A stretch of DNA of 64,000 bases from Streptomyces orinoci. Its GTDB lineage: Bacteria > Actinomycetota > Actinomycetes > Streptomycetales > Streptomycetaceae. Location: positions 62,001 to 126,000 of the forward strand of contig NZ_PHNC01000010.1 of NCBI RefSeq assembly GCF_003121295.1, in the 5' to 3' direction. Both the position numbers and the translations under genes were made by a program. How positions within the stretch are numbered: position 1 is the stretch's first letter; every line of letters begins with the position of its first letter. Shown one piece after another: positions 45,550-54,954 of this stretch. A model generated the notes under the pieces. The model was not told the DNA's origin, ran no database searches, and worked only from the letters and a program-made list of their open reading frames with translations.

Positions 45550-47058
45550 CTACCAGTCCGCCCTGCGGTAGTCCTTGAGGAAGCAGCCGTAGAGGTCCTC
45601 GCCCGCCTCGCCCCGCACGATCGGGTCGTAGACCCGGGCCGCGCCGTCCACCAGGTCCAGCGGGGCGTGGAAGCCCGCCTCGGCCAGGCGGACCTTGTCC
45701 GGGTGCGGGCGTTCGTCCGTGATCCAGCCGGTGTCCACGCTGGTCATGAGGATTCCGTCGGACTCGAACATCTCCTGCGCACTGGTGCGGGTCAGCATGT
45801 TCAGCGCGGCCTTGGCCATATTGGTGTGCGGGTGCCCCGCCCCCTTGTAGCCGCGGCTGAACACGCCTTCCATGGCGGAGACGTTGACCACGTACTTACG
45901 CTGTGCCGCGGCCGCCGCCATGGCCGGACGCAACCGGTTGACCAGCACAAAGGGCGCGGTGACATTGCACAGCTGGACCTCCAGCAGTTCCACCGGATCG
46001 ACCTCGCCCACCGTCTGGATCCAGCTGTTGGTCGAGTCCAGGTCGGGCACCAGCCCGCCCGCGTCGATCGCGGTGCCCGCCTCCACCCGGGCCAGGGACG
46101 CGGAGCCGCTGGTCAGCGCCAGTTCGGTGAGCGCCTGCGGGGTCAGCTCGTCATGCCGGCTGCCCGCCGGGGCGGGCAGCTCGGGCTGCGCCCCGCTGCC
46201 GAAGGCGCCGAACACCTCACAGGAGGGCAGCTCCCCGGCGGGCAGCGGCGCCGACTCGGCGCTGATCAGCTCCCGGTAGGCGGCATTGCTGCGGCGTACC
46301 GTCTGGGCCGCGTTGTTGATCAGGATGTCCAGCGGGCCTGCCGCGCTGACCGAGTCGGCCAGCGCCACCACCTGCGCGGGGTCCCGTAGGTCGATACCGA
46401 CGATCTTCAGCCGGTGCAGCCAGTCCGCACTGTCCTCCATGGCCTTGAACCGGCGGATGGCGTCATTGGGGAAGCGGGTGGTGATGGTGGTGTGCGCCCC
46501 GTCCCGCAGCAGCCGCAGCGCGATATACATGCCGATCTTGGCCCGGCCGCCGGTGAGCAGTGCCCGGCGCCCGCTGAGGTCGGCGCGGGCGTCCCGGCGG
46601 GCCCGGTTCTCCGCCGCGCAGGGCTGGCAGAGCTGGTGGTAGAAGGCGTCCACCTCGGTGTAGCGGCCCTTGCAGATGTAGCAGGACCGGGGGCGCTCCA
46701 GGATGCCGACGATCCGGGAGGTGGCGGTCGCCGCCAGCGGGATGCCGCGGGTCTCGTCGTCGATCCGGTCCGCGGCGCCGGTGGCCGTGGCCTCGGTCAC
46801 CGCCTTGTCATGGGCGGTCTTGGCGGCCCGGCGCTCCTGGCGCCGGCGCTGCTTGACCATGCGGTAGATGCCGGAGGTGGCCCGCCGCACGGTGATCGCG
46901 TCGGGGTGGTCCAGCGGCAGCTCGTCCAGCTCCTGGAGCACGCTCAGGCAGACCGCCATGCGCTCCGGGTCGATGCCCCGCTCCACGCCCGCCTCGTCCG
47001 CTGCCCCGCCGCGGCTCTCTTCAGTGACCGTCATCGCCGCTGTCGTTTCCCAGTCCAT
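45550..47058 (-). CDS. Short-chain dehydrogenase/reductase with N-terminal zinc ribbon
   Basis: 502 residues. A basic helical N-terminal region (about 30-110, RMVKQRRRQERRAAKTAHDK) is followed by a zinc-ribbon-like C126-x2-C129-x14-C144-x2-C147. An SDR Rossmann domain follows: ALLTGGRAKIGMYIALRLLRDG, DILINNAAQT, NVSAMEG. The catalytic tyrosine of YxxxK appears to be Thr (T-N-M-A-K in HPHTNMAKAALNM). The SDR domain is also interrupted by an insertion of about 100 residues (SAESAPLPAGEL to about TNSWIQ). Substrate and role are unknown. The ATG at 47058 has no strong ribosome-binding site; an in-frame ATG eight codons later is possible. Confidence 0.8.
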   Translation of the reverse strand: MDWETTAAMTVTEESRGGAADEAGVERGIDPERMAVCLSVLQELDELPLDHPDAITVRRATSGIYRMVKQRRRQERRAAKTAHDKAVTEATATGAADRIDDETRGIPLAATATSRIVGILERPRSCYICKGRYTEVDAFYHQLCQPCAAENRARRDARADLSGRRALLTGGRAKIGMYIALRLLRDGAHTTITTRFPNDAIRRFKAMEDSADWLHRLKIVGIDLRDPAQVVALADSVSAAGPLDILINNAAQTVRRSNAAYRELISAESAPLPAGELPSCEVFGAFGSGAQPELPAPAGSRHDELTPQALTELALTSGSASLARVEAGTAIDAGGLVPDLDSTNSWIQTVGEVDPVELLEVQLCNVTAPFVLVNRLRPAMAAAAAQRKYVVNVSAMEGVFSRGYKGAGHPHTNMAKAALNMLTRTSAQEMFESDGILMTSVDTGWITDERPHPDKVRLAEAGFHAPLDLVDGAARVYDPIVRGEAGEDLYGCFLKDYRRADW

Positions 47059-47317
47059 ATATATGTTCGATCAAAGCTTCCCGGGAAGGGTACGTAGCCG
47101 AGGGCGGCCGCGCCAAACCCGGCGTCAACGGCGCGAGACCCCAGGACGGCCCATCCGGCGGCCCCGGCGCCCGCATACAACGCTCAAATCCCTTGTATCA
47201 CATCTGACTTATTGCCCTTAACGGGTTAATTCCTGCTTCGCAGGCCCAATTTGGTGCATTCGCTGATGAAAGCCATGGTCACAATTGACGCTCACCACCC
47301 CCTAGAAAGGTTCAAGC

Positions 47318-47557
47318 ATGTCGCGTATCGCCAAGGCAGCCCTTCTGACCGCCGCCGCAGGCGCCGTCGTCACCGGCGCCACCGGCGTCGCTTTCGCCGA
47401 CGCGGACGCCAACGGTGTGGCCGCCGGCTCACCCGGCGTCCTCTCCGGTGACGTCATCCAGGTGCCGATCCAGATCCCGATCAACCTGTGCGGGAACACC
47501 ATCGACATCATCGGGCTGCTCAACCCGACCTTCGGCAACACCTGCATCAACACCTGA
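47318..47557 (+). CDS. Short chaplin
   Basis: A 79-residue secreted protein: signal peptide about 1-27 (GVAFA/DAD), then one chaplin domain with the typical GVAAGSPGVLSGDVIQVPI, NLCGNTIDIIGLLNP and FGNTCINT segments and two cysteines (C58, C76) that form a disulfide. It has no sorting signal, so it is of the short ChpD-H class. Short chaplins assemble into amyloid-like films at the air-water interface and coat aerial hyphae. AGAAAGG precedes the ATG. It is divergent from the SDR gene across 259 bases that hold only a small hairpin (CCTGC-TTC-GCAGG, 47232-47244). Confidence 0.95.
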   Translation: MSRIAKAALLTAAAGAVVTGATGVAFADADANGVAAGSPGVLSGDVIQVPIQIPINLCGNTIDIIGLLNPTFGNTCINT

Positions 47558-47616
47558 CGGATCACCGCGCAGCGGACCAACTGCCGGATCGCCGACCAGC
47601 GCGGGACGGTTCGCAG

Positions 47617-47856
47617 TCAGCCGCCGGAACCGCCGGCCGCGCAGCCGTGGCGCCCATCGCCTTCCTGATGGGCGCCACTCTCATGCCCGGCCCCGGCCGG
47701 TGCGGCGGGTTCCTCCTCGTCCTCACGGCCTGCGGACTCCTCACCGCCCGCGAACTCCTCCCCGCCCGGGAACCGGGAGAGCTTGGCGCCCGGCAGGTCG
47801 GGCACCTCGATGACCGGCGGCAGGTCCGGAGTCAGCCCTGAGTGCTGTGCCGTCAT
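47617..47856 (-). CDS. Small acidic hypothetical protein downstream of the sigma factor gene
   Basis: A 79-residue protein with an N-terminal segment (LPPVIEVPDLPGAKLSRF) and a Glu/Gly/Ala-rich C-terminus, probably disordered. Third-position GC is high and GAGGACGG lies before the ATG. It follows the sigma factor gene by 53 bases on the same strand and could be a co-expressed partner, but no anti-sigma or antagonist motif is visible. It could also be non-coding. Confidence 0.45.
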   Translation of the reverse strand: MTAQHSGLTPDLPPVIEVPDLPGAKLSRFPGGEEFAGGEESAGREDEEEPAAPAGAGHESGAHQEGDGRHGCAAGGSGG

Positions 47857-47909
47857 GGGACCGTCCTCATCCGTATCGTCCGTATCGGTCCCGCCCCGCG
47901 CCGCGCGGC

Positions 47910-48692
47910 TCAGACCGGCGTCAGCAGCTGGCGGCGCAGCTGAGCGCAGGTGCGGCTGAGGATGCGGGAGATCTGCATCTGGGAGACACCCAGCCGGGCA
48001 CCGATCTGCTGCTGGGTGAGATTGCCGAAGAAGTGCCAGTACAGGACGGACTTCTCCCGGTCGGGCAGGGCATGCAGCAGCGGCCGGAGCGACTGCCGGT
48101 CGATCACCAGGTCCAGCGCCCGGTCGGTACGGCCCAGGGTGTCGGCGAGCGCCAGCTCCCCGGCCGCGTCCACCGGGTGATCCAGGGAGAGGGTGTGGTG
48201 CACCCCGTCCGCGTCGATGCCGCGCCGTACCTCCGCCTCGGTCAGCCCGGTCTCCTCGGCCAGCGCCGCGGTGGTGACCCTGGCGCCGCCGCCCTGCTGT
48301 TCCAGCCGGGTGCGGGCGGAGCGTACGGCGGCCCGCAGCTCCTGGTCCCGGCGGGGGATGTGCAAGGACCAGACATGGTCCCGGACATGGCGCTTGAGTT
48401 CCCCGTTGATGGTGGGGACGGCGAAGGACTCGAAGGCGAAGCCCAGCGCGGGGTCGAACCGGTCCACCGCGCGCACCAGGGCCAGCGCGGCCACCTGGCG
48501 CAGATCCGCCGGGCTCTCGCCGCTGGAGCGGTAGCGCAGGCTGATCCGCTCGGCCATCGGCAGCCAGGCGGCGATCAGCTCCTGGCGGAGCCTGCTGCGC
48601 TCGGCGCCCTCGGGGAGCTGGACGAGCCGGGCGAAGAGGGCTTCGGTGCCGGACGGTTCACGCTTTCGTTTACGGAGCGCTGTCTCGGCCAT
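47910..48692 (-). CDS. SigB/SigF-family RNA polymerase sigma factor
   Basis: A 260-residue sigma-70 group 3 factor. Region 2 (LPMAERISLRYRSSGESPADLRQVAALALVRAVDRFDPALGFAFESFAVPTINGELKRHVRD), region 3 (HIPRRDQEL) and region 4 (LPDREKSVLYWHFFGNLTQQQIGARLGVSQMQISRILSR) are complete. This family controls stress and sporulation genes in Streptomyces and is normally held by an RsbW-type anti-sigma factor, none of which is adjacent. The ATG at 48692 has GGGGAGAA upstream. The leader contains a nested inverted repeat (arms 48735-48743 and 48779-48787). Confidence 0.92.
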   Translation of the reverse strand: MAETALRKRKREPSGTEALFARLVQLPEGAERSRLRQELIAAWLPMAERISLRYRSSGESPADLRQVAALALVRAVDRFDPALGFAFESFAVPTINGELKRHVRDHVWSLHIPRRDQELRAAVRSARTRLEQQGGGARVTTAALAEETGLTEAEVRRGIDADGVHHTLSLDHPVDAAGELALADTLGRTDRALDLVIDRQSLRPLLHALPDREKSVLYWHFFGNLTQQQIGARLGVSQMQISRILSRTCAQLRRQLLTPV

Positions 48693-48923
48693 CTCAACGG
48701 TTCTCCCCTCGCTCGCGCACCAGAGGGGACGGTCCCGCCCTGTGGCGGTGTCCATCACCGCAGGTCGATGCGGCAGTGACAGGGCGGCCGGCGCACCGGC
48801 CGTGGTCGTTTCAGCATGCCCCGGCCCATCCCGGGGCGCGACTTGGAGCGGTCGGGTCGTCACCCTGGGCGATGGCGACGGGGGCCGGGGGGCCGGCGTG
48901 GGACGGGTTGAGAGGCTGGGGCT

Positions 48924-49874
48924 ATGACCAAGGACATGGCGATGAGCGAGGACGCGGGGGACGCCCGGCGGCGGTACGACGTGCTGGTGGTCGGCTCGGC
49001 CAATGCCGACCTGACGGTCCGGGTGGAGCGGCGGCCGGGGCCGGGCGAGACGGTGCTCGGCACGGACCTGGTGGAGTCGGCCGGCGGCAAGGGCGCCAAC
49101 CAGGCCGCGGCGGCCGCCCGGCTGGGCGCCCGTACCGCCCTGCTGGCCCGCATCGGCGACGATGCCTTCGGCGAACTGCTGCTGGCGGGCCAGCGCGAGG
49201 CCGGCGCCGACACCGGGCACATCCTGGTGGAGGCCGGGGCGCGGAGCGGCACCGCGATGATCGTGGTGGGGCCGGACGGGGACAACAGCATCGTGGTCTC
49301 CCCCGGCGCCAACGCCCGCCTCAGCCCGGCCGATGTGACCGCGGCGCGCGAGCTCTTCGCCGCCGCCTCGGTGATCTCGCTGCAACTGGAGATCCCGCCG
49401 GAGACGGTACGGGCGGCGGCCGCCCAGGCCGGGGAGACCGGCACCCGGGTGGTGCTCAACCCCTCCCCCGCGCCGGACGGACTGGACCCCCGGCTGCTGG
49501 CCGCCGCCGACCCGCTGGTGGTCAATGAGCACGAGGCCCGGCAGCTGTCCGGCGCGGCGGACGGTGACCCCGGCACCTGGGCGCGGGCCCTGCGGGCCGC
49601 CGGGGCCCGGTCGGTGGTGATCACCCTGGGCCCGGCCGGCGCCCTGGCGCTGGACGGCGCGGACGGGGAGCCGGTGCGCGTTCCGGGGATCGAGGTACGG
49701 GCGGTGGACACCACCGGCGCCGGGGACGCCTTCACCGGCGCGCTGGCCGCCCGGCTGGCCCGCGGCGAGCCACTGGCCGAGGCGGTGCGCTTCGCGGTAC
49801 GGGTCTCCGCCGCCTCGGTGACCCGGGCAGGCGCCCAGCCCTCGTACCCCACTCCCGGCCAACTGCCGCACTGA
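48924..49874 (+). CDS. rbsK: Ribokinase
   Basis: A 316-residue PfkB-family sugar kinase. [37 protein letters not shown] and the catalytic/anion-hole [15 protein letters not shown] (Asp about 268) are ribokinase signatures. It phosphorylates D-ribose to ribose-5-phosphate with ATP. No ribose transporter is adjacent; the next gene is an Lrp-like regulator 43 bases downstream, which may be co-transcribed. Confidence 0.88.
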   Translation: MTKDMAMSEDAGDARRRYDVLVVGSANADLTVRVERRPGPGETVLGTDLVESAGGKGANQAAAAARLGARTALLARIGDDAFGELLLAGQREAGADTGHILVEAGARSGTAMIVVGPDGDNSIVVSPGANARLSPADVTAARELFAAASVISLQLEIPPETVRAAAAQAGETGTRVVLNPSPAPDGLDPRLLAAADPLVVNEHEARQLSGAADGDPGTWARALRAAGARSVVITLGPAGALALDGADGEPVRVPGIEVRAVDTTGAGDAFTGALAARLARGEPLAEAVRFAVRVSAASVTRAGAQPSYPTPGQLPH

Positions 49875-49917
49875 CACCGGCTGGTGACGGTTTCCGCCCC
49901 CGTCTAGGCTCGGGCGG

Positions 49918-50895
49918 GTGGAAACCGTCACCCTGGACGAGCTGGACCGCGCGCTGGTGCATGCGCTGCATATCGACGGGCGGGCGCCGTTCAACCGGAT
50001 CGCCATCGCGCTGGAGGTCTCCGAGAGCACCGTGGCCCGCCGCTACCGACGGCTGCGCACGGCCGGGGTACTGCGGGTGACCGCCTCGGTCAACCTGGGC
50101 CCGCTGGGCTATGTGCCCTGGACCATCCGGCTGCGGTGCACACCGGACGCCTCCGGCGCCATCGCCACCGCCCTGGCCCGCCGGAACGACACCTTCTGGG
50201 TGCATCTGCTCTCCGGCGGCACCGAGATCTCCTGTGGCACCCAGACACTCAGAGGCGGCGAGGGCGGTGAGGGTCTGCTGTTGCAGAAGCTCTCCCGGAC
50301 CAGCCGGGTCAACTCGGTGACGGCCCACTCGCTGTTGCAGAGCTTCACCGATCCCGGCAGCTGGAGCGGGTTCGCCTGCCTCGGCGAGGAGCAGCAGCGG
50401 CTGCTGCGTCCCCGGCCCCCGGCACCGGACGAGCGGCGGACGGCCCTGGACGAGGGCGACCGGGCGCTGCTGGAGCTGCTGTCCCTGGACGGCCGGACCG
50501 GCCACGCCGAACTGGCCGCCGACACCGGGCTTTCGGAGTCCACCGTCCGGCGGCGGCTGGAGCGGCTGCGCCACCTGGGGGTGCTGTCCTTCCAGGTCGA
50601 TCTGCCGATGGCGGCACTGGGCTACCACGCCGAGGCCCGGCTGTGGCTGTCGGTGAAGCCCTCCGCGCTGGTGTCGGTGGCCCGGACGCTGGCCGGGCAT
50701 CGGGAAGTGTCCTTCGTGGCGATCACCACGGGGCCCACAAATGTGATGGCCTCGGTGGTCTGCCGCGACACGGGGGATCTCTATCGCTATCTCACCGAGC
50801 GCGTGGCCGCGCTGGACGAGGTGCACACCGTGGAGACCGCCACCGTGGACCGCACGGTCAAACGAACCGGGACCCTGCTGCCCTTCGGAGCCTGA
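49918..50895 (+). CDS. Tandem Lrp/AsnC-type transcriptional regulator
   Basis: A 325-residue protein made of two Lrp/AsnC units: helix-turn-helix about 5-50 (LDELDRALVHALHIDGRAPFNRIA) with a RAM-like domain, then a second helix-turn-helix about 180-225 (LDEGDRALLELLSLDGRTG) with its own RAM-like domain. The fusion mimics a dimer, common in Streptomyces. The effector is unknown. Its position 157 bases upstream of an MFS pump with tandem repeats in the promoter suggests it controls that pump. Confidence 0.85.
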   Translation: METVTLDELDRALVHALHIDGRAPFNRIAIALEVSESTVARRYRRLRTAGVLRVTASVNLGPLGYVPWTIRLRCTPDASGAIATALARRNDTFWVHLLSGGTEISCGTQTLRGGEGGEGLLLQKLSRTSRVNSVTAHSLLQSFTDPGSWSGFACLGEEQQRLLRPRPPAPDERRTALDEGDRALLELLSLDGRTGHAELAADTGLSESTVRRRLERLRHLGVLSFQVDLPMAALGYHAEARLWLSVKPSALVSVARTLAGHREVSFVAITTGPTNVMASVVCRDTGDLYRYLTERVAALDEVHTVETATVDRTVKRTGTLLPFGA

Positions 50896-50928
50896 TTCCG
50901 TCACCATCCGGCGCCTGGTGCCGGAATC
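50894..50928 (+). terminator. Terminator after the Lrp-like gene
   Basis: GATTCCG plus CACCA pair with TGGTG plus CGGAATC across TCCGGCGCC, with one T/C mismatch, beginning inside the stop codon. Confidence 0.65.
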
Positions 50929-50996
50929 AGCCGCCCGTCCCGCCCTGACTGGGCGGGCCGCTCACCGGCCCCGAGCCTGTGGGACGTCTGCCAAAG

Positions 50997-51037
50997 ATCC
51001 CCGGATCCCGGATTCCAGATCCCGGATCCCCGGGTTC
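50997..51037. repeat. Direct repeats upstream of the MFS transporter
   Basis: A unit GATCCCGGATtCCa / GATCCCGGATcCCc occurs twice in tandem, with a partial third copy (GATCCCCGGATC) in front, 16-56 bases before the MFS start codon. Phased direct repeats at this place suit a multimeric regulator such as the adjacent Lrp-type protein. Confidence 0.45.
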
Positions 51038-51052
51038 CCGAAAGGACTTCTC

Positions 51053-52432
51053 ATGCGCAAATGGTGGCCATTGGCGGCGGTCTGCCTGGGGTCGTTCATG
51101 CTGATCACGGACACCACGGTGGTGACCGTCGCCCTGCCGGACATGGCGCGGGACCTCAACGCCTCGCTGTCCGGCCTGCAGTGGGTGATGAACATCTACA
51201 CCCTGGTACTGGCGGCCCTCACCCTCAGCGCGGGCTCACTGGGCGACCTCTTCGGCCGCCGCCGGGTCTATCTGCTCTCCCTCTGCCTGTTCGGCGCCGC
51301 GTCCCTGCTCTGTGCCCTGGCGCCCGGCGCCGGGCTGCTGATCGCCGCCCGGGGCCTGCAAGGCGTCGGTGGCTCGGCGGTGTTCGTCACCGGCATGGCC
51401 GTGCTGGGCGGGATGTACCAGGACCGGGCCCGGGCCACCGCGCTCGGTGTGTGGTCCGCCGTGGTGGGCGCCGCGGCGGCGGCCGGTCCGGTGCTCGGCG
51501 GGCTGCTCACCCAGGCCCTGGGCTGGCAGGCCGTCTTCTATATCAATGTGCCGCTGACCGTGCTGACGGTGGTGCTGACCGCGGTCTCCGTCGAGGAGGC
51601 GGGGCAGCGCGAGCGGGCCTCCGTTGACCTGCCCGGCATCCTCTCCTTCGGCCTCTGCTCCGGCGCCCTGACCTTCGCACTGATCAAGGCCGGCGCGGAC
51701 GGCTGGACGGCGCCGGCCACCCTGGTCCCGGCCGCCCTGTCCGCGTTGGCGCTGCTGGTGTTCCTCGGCGTGGAGCGCCGCCGTGCCCGTCCCATGCTGG
51801 ACCTCGCGCTCTTCCGCAATGGCTCCTTCCTGGCCGTCATGTTCGGAACCATCACCTCCGCCTGGGCCTTCGCCTGTCTCGTCTACACCTCGCTCTGGCT
51901 GCAATCCGCCCTCCGACTGGGGCCCATCCGGGCCGGTTTGGCAATGCTCCCGCTGGCGGCCGCCACCTTCGTCACCTCCACCCTCACCGGCAAGAGGCTG
52001 CACGGCACGGCTCCCCGGCTGGTGCTGACGGTGGCCTTCGCGCTCACCGGCGCGGGCTGCGCGGTCAATGGACTGCTGTTGCAGGCGAGTTCGCACTGGA
52101 CGGCACTGCTGCCCGGCCTGCTGCTGATGGGGACGGGCGTGGGGCTGGGCATGCCCGCCACCACCGCCGCGGCGCTGGCCGCCGTACCCGTCACCCGGGC
52201 CGGGATGGCCTCCGGGGCACTGGCCACCTTCCGCCAGCTGGGCCAGGCGCTGGGGGTGGCCGTCCTCGGCCTGTTCTTCGCCGGACGGGCCGGGGCGGCG
52301 GGGCTGTCCCGGGTGTACCTGGTGACGGCCGGACTGGTCCTGCTGTCGGCGCTGTTCGCCTTCCGCCGGACCCCCGATCCCGCCAAGTCGCCGCAATCCC
52401 GGCCGACTTCGGCTGATAGCGTCCAGGCATGA
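51053..52432 (+). CDS. MFS drug-efflux transporter, DHA2 (EmrB/QacA) type
   Basis: A 459-residue membrane protein with about 14 helices. SFMLITDTTVVTVALPDMARDL, LSAGSLGDLFGRRRVYL (motif A) and GPVLGGLLTQALGWQAVFYINVP (motif C of antiporters) identify the DHA2 family, proton-driven exporters of drugs or secondary metabolites. The substrate is unknown. AAAGGA precedes the ATG; the stop overlaps the next start as ATGA, coupling it to the alpha/beta hydrolase. Confidence 0.92.
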   Translation: MRKWWPLAAVCLGSFMLITDTTVVTVALPDMARDLNASLSGLQWVMNIYTLVLAALTLSAGSLGDLFGRRRVYLLSLCLFGAASLLCALAPGAGLLIAARGLQGVGGSAVFVTGMAVLGGMYQDRARATALGVWSAVVGAAAAAGPVLGGLLTQALGWQAVFYINVPLTVLTVVLTAVSVEEAGQRERASVDLPGILSFGLCSGALTFALIKAGADGWTAPATLVPAALSALALLVFLGVERRRARPMLDLALFRNGSFLAVMFGTITSAWAFACLVYTSLWLQSALRLGPIRAGLAMLPLAAATFVTSTLTGKRLHGTAPRLVLTVAFALTGAGCAVNGLLLQASSHWTALLPGLLLMGTGVGLGMPATTAAALAAVPVTRAGMASGALATFRQLGQALGVAVLGLFFAGRAGAAGLSRVYLVTAGLVLLSALFAFRRTPDPAKSPQSRPTSADSVQA

Positions 52433-53169
52433 ATCAGCTCAATGTGCACCGGCAAACCACCAGCGTCCCCAACGGCAAGTCCATTGACATCTACCGCCCC
52501 GCTGCCCCGTCGGCGCCGCTGCCCACCGTACTGCTGTGGCATGGCATAGGCCCCGACGAGCGGGAGGTGCTGCGACCGCTGGCAACGGCCGTCGCGGCGG
52601 CCGGTGTTGTGGTGCTGGTGCCGGACTGGCGCTCCGACGCGCCCGACGGCGGCCGGGCACATCTGCTGGATTCGCTGGCCTTCTGCCGGGAGCGGGCCGA
52701 GTCCCTGGGCGGCGACGCGCAACGGATCACCCTGGCCGGCTGGTCGGCCGGGGCCCCGGCCGCGCTGGGGGTCGCCCTCCACCCGGAGGTGGCCGAGGGC
52801 TGGCGGCCGGCCGCCGTGGTGGGACTTGCCTCGCGCTACGACCGTCCCGCCCGTACCACCGGGATCCCGCCGCTGGATGACCTGGCGGCGGGGCGCCTGC
52901 CGACGCCCGTACCGGTGCGGCTGATCCATGGCACCGGTGATACCGAGATCGGCCCGGAGCACTCACGGACGGCGGCGGCCGCGCTGGCCGCGCATGACTG
53001 GCCCGTCCTGCTGGAGGAGATCACGGCCGACCATGCCGGAGTGCTCGCCTCGGAGTACGACCCCGCGCTCGGCCGCTGCCGGCCCAGCGCGGATGCGGAG
53101 GTCCAGGCCGCCGGGCGCCTGGCAGCACATTCGCTCGCCCAGGCGGCCGGGGTGGTGTACGGGGCTTGA
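52429..53169 (+). CDS. Alpha/beta-hydrolase (dienelactone-hydrolase/esterase type)
   Basis: A 246-residue soluble hydrolase. Nucleophile elbow G-W-S-A-G, an acid in LIHGTGDTEIG and the histidine in TADHAGV make a full triad; LLWHGIGPDE near the N-terminus forms the oxyanion strand. It is translationally coupled to the MFS pump, so it may process the exported compound. Substrate unknown. Confidence 0.8.
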   Translation: MNQLNVHRQTTSVPNGKSIDIYRPAAPSAPLPTVLLWHGIGPDEREVLRPLATAVAAAGVVVLVPDWRSDAPDGGRAHLLDSLAFCRERAESLGGDAQRITLAGWSAGAPAALGVALHPEVAEGWRPAAVVGLASRYDRPARTTGIPPLDDLAAGRLPTPVPVRLIHGTGDTEIGPEHSRTAAAALAAHDWPVLLEEITADHAGVLASEYDPALGRCRPSADAEVQAAGRLAAHSLAQAAGVVYGA

Positions 53170-53182
53170 GATGCCGGTCCGG

Positions 53183-53599
53183 TCAGCTCTCGACGCGGTC
53201 CCCGCGAAGGAGCCCGGACCCCTCCGGCACGGCGGCCGGGTCACTGCCGAGATCCACCACGGCGTTGCGCTCGTCCACAAAGACCACCCGCGGCTCGAAG
53301 GTCTTGGCCTCGGCGTCGTCCATGCTCCCGTAGGCGATCACTATCACCAGGTCACCGGGGCTGATCAGACGGGCCGCGGCACCGTTGATCCCGATGACGC
53401 CCGAGCCGCGCGGGCCCTCGATGACATAGGTGGAGAGCCGGGCGCCATTGTTGATGTCAACGATGTCCACCTTCTCCCCCGGCAGCAGATCGGCGGCCGC
53501 CATCAGGTCCCCGTCGATGGTCAGCGAGCCCACATAGTGCAGGTCGGCCTGGGTCACCGTGGCGCGGTGGATCTTGGACTTCATCATGGTGCGGTACAT
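53183..53599 (-). CDS. panD: Aspartate 1-decarboxylase PanD
   Basis: A 138-residue pyruvoyl enzyme that makes beta-alanine from aspartate for pantothenate and CoA. Self-cleavage occurs at G24-S25 in [30 protein letters not shown] is the standard N-terminus and YGSMDDAEA the C-terminal motif. It is of full length and stands alone, without panB/panC. It converges on the hydrolase gene. Confidence 0.95.
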   Translation of the reverse strand: MYRTMMKSKIHRATVTQADLHYVGSLTIDGDLMAAADLLPGEKVDIVDINNGARLSTYVIEGPRGSGVIGINGAAARLISPGDLVIVIAYGSMDDAEAKTFEPRVVFVDERNAVVDLGSDPAAVPEGSGLLRGDRVES

Positions 53600-54045
53600 C
53601 GAGGCACTCCCGGAAGGTCGGCTCCCTGCCTGCGTTTGTGCAGGTCAAGGGCAGTTCACCACTCTACAGCCAGTCGCAAGTCCAAGCAGCGTTCCCCGAG
53701 TTTTTCGGGACTCATGCTGACCAATCGCTGAGCCTGCGACGACAACGCCAGCCTATGCAACAGCTTCCGCACCCCCGACCACCCGCCTCTGCCGGCACAG
53801 AGACTGGGAACACGCGGCACTCGGCCGGCGACCGAGTCATGGATCACCCAGCTCGCCCGCTGCCTTCGCACCGCGCTCCAAGGACGGCGCGACGCCGCAA
53901 CATGCTTGACGCTTGGCGGTGGCAGCGGCGGCCGTCAACCCGTACCGGGATTTCGGAGCAGCGATGCGCAGATCGCGTATGTACCAGTCGAGCCGTGCCC
54001 CGTCCGCGATGCGCAAAGCGCGGAGTGGGCCCCCGCTGGTTCGGG
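53600..54045. other. Spacer without a recognised gene
   Basis: 446 bases. Several short open frames on both strands read like remnants (- 53837-54049; + 53638 onward) but none shows a family motif or ribosome-binding site. Composition is less GC-biased than the neighbours. It may be a scar of an inserted element; no inverted terminal repeats were seen. Confidence 0.4.
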
Positions 54046-54954
54046 TCACTGAGGTGGGGTGTATCCGCGGGTGTTGACGAGGTTGTGGGTGAGTTGGCTG
54101 AAGGCGTGGGTGGCGGCGCTGTGGTAGGCGCCTTCGCGCTTCAGGAGGGTGACAGTGCGGGCGGGCAAGGGCGGGTCGAGGGGGATGGGGGTGAGGTGGG
54201 GGTGGTCGTGGGTGATGGCGTCGGGCAGGACGGTGGCCAGGCCGGTGCGCTGGACGATTTCGGTGAGGGCCTGGATGGAGTTGGCTTCGACGGTGATGCG
54301 GGGGGCGATGCGGTGGTCGGTGAAGTAGGTGTCGATATGGGTGCGGGTGGCGAAATCGCCGCTGAGGAGCGCCAGTTGCTGGTCTCTCACGGCGCGGGCA
54401 GGCAGGGGTGTGTCTGTCGCGGGAGCATGCGGGGTGGCGGCCACAAGGCTGAGGGTTTCGGTGAAGAGGGGGGTCGCTTCGATCCCGGGCAGGTGGGGGG
54501 CGGCGAAGGCGATGCCGAGGTCGAGGTCGTCGGCGAGCAGGGCGGCTTCAATGCGGTCCTGGTTCGCCTCGGTCAGGGTCAGGCTGATGCCGGGGTGGCG
54601 GGTGTGGAGGTCGGCGGTGAGCGGGCCGACGAGGTAGGCGGTGAAGGTGGGGGTGATACCCAGGCGCAGGTGGCCGCGGGAGAGGTCCTGTACGTCATGG
54701 ACTGCGCGTTCGGCGGCGGCCAGGTCGCGTAGTGCGCGCCGGGCGTGCTCGGCGTAGACGGTGCCGGCGTCGGTGAGCCGTACGGTGCGGCCAGTGCGGT
54801 CCAGCAGTTGCACGCCGAGGGTGCGCTCGAGCTGTTTGATCTGCTGGGACAGGGTGGGCTGGGAGATGTGCAGTTCTTCGGCAGCGCGGGTGAAGTTGCC
54901 GTGTTCGGCGACGGCGAGCAGGTAGCGCAGGTGACGCAGTTCCAGGACGGCCAT
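54046..54954 (-). CDS. LysR-family transcriptional regulator, CynR-like
   Basis: A 302-residue protein: N-terminal winged helix (LRHLRYLLAVAEHGNFTRAAEELHISQPTLSQQIKQLER) and a LysR substrate-binding domain (LRLGITPTFTAYLVGPL; LFTETLSLVAA). The sequence resembles CynR, but no cyanase or carbonic anhydrase gene is adjacent. Codon use is slightly more GC- and CAC/ACC-rich than its neighbours. The ATG at 54954 is chosen; an in-frame start eight codons upstream has no ribosome-binding site. Confidence 0.88.
   Translation of the reverse strand: MAVLELRHLRYLLAVAEHGNFTRAAEELHISQPTLSQQIKQLERTLGVQLLDRTGRTVRLTDAGTVYAEHARRALRDLAAAERAVHDVQDLSRGHLRLGITPTFTAYLVGPLTADLHTRHPGISLTLTEANQDRIEAALLADDLDLGIAFAAPHLPGIEATPLFTETLSLVAATPHAPATDTPLPARAVRDQQLALLSGDFATRTHIDTYFTDHRIAPRITVEANSIQALTEIVQRTGLATVLPDAITHDHPHLTPIPLDPPLPARTVTLLKREGAYHSAATHAFSQLTHNLVNTRGYTPPQ

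Noticed and set aside
48735..48787. Nested inverted repeat upstream of the sigma factor gene as a riboswitch
   Set aside because: The arms pair well, but no known riboswitch core is recognisable; it may be a simple leader hairpin.
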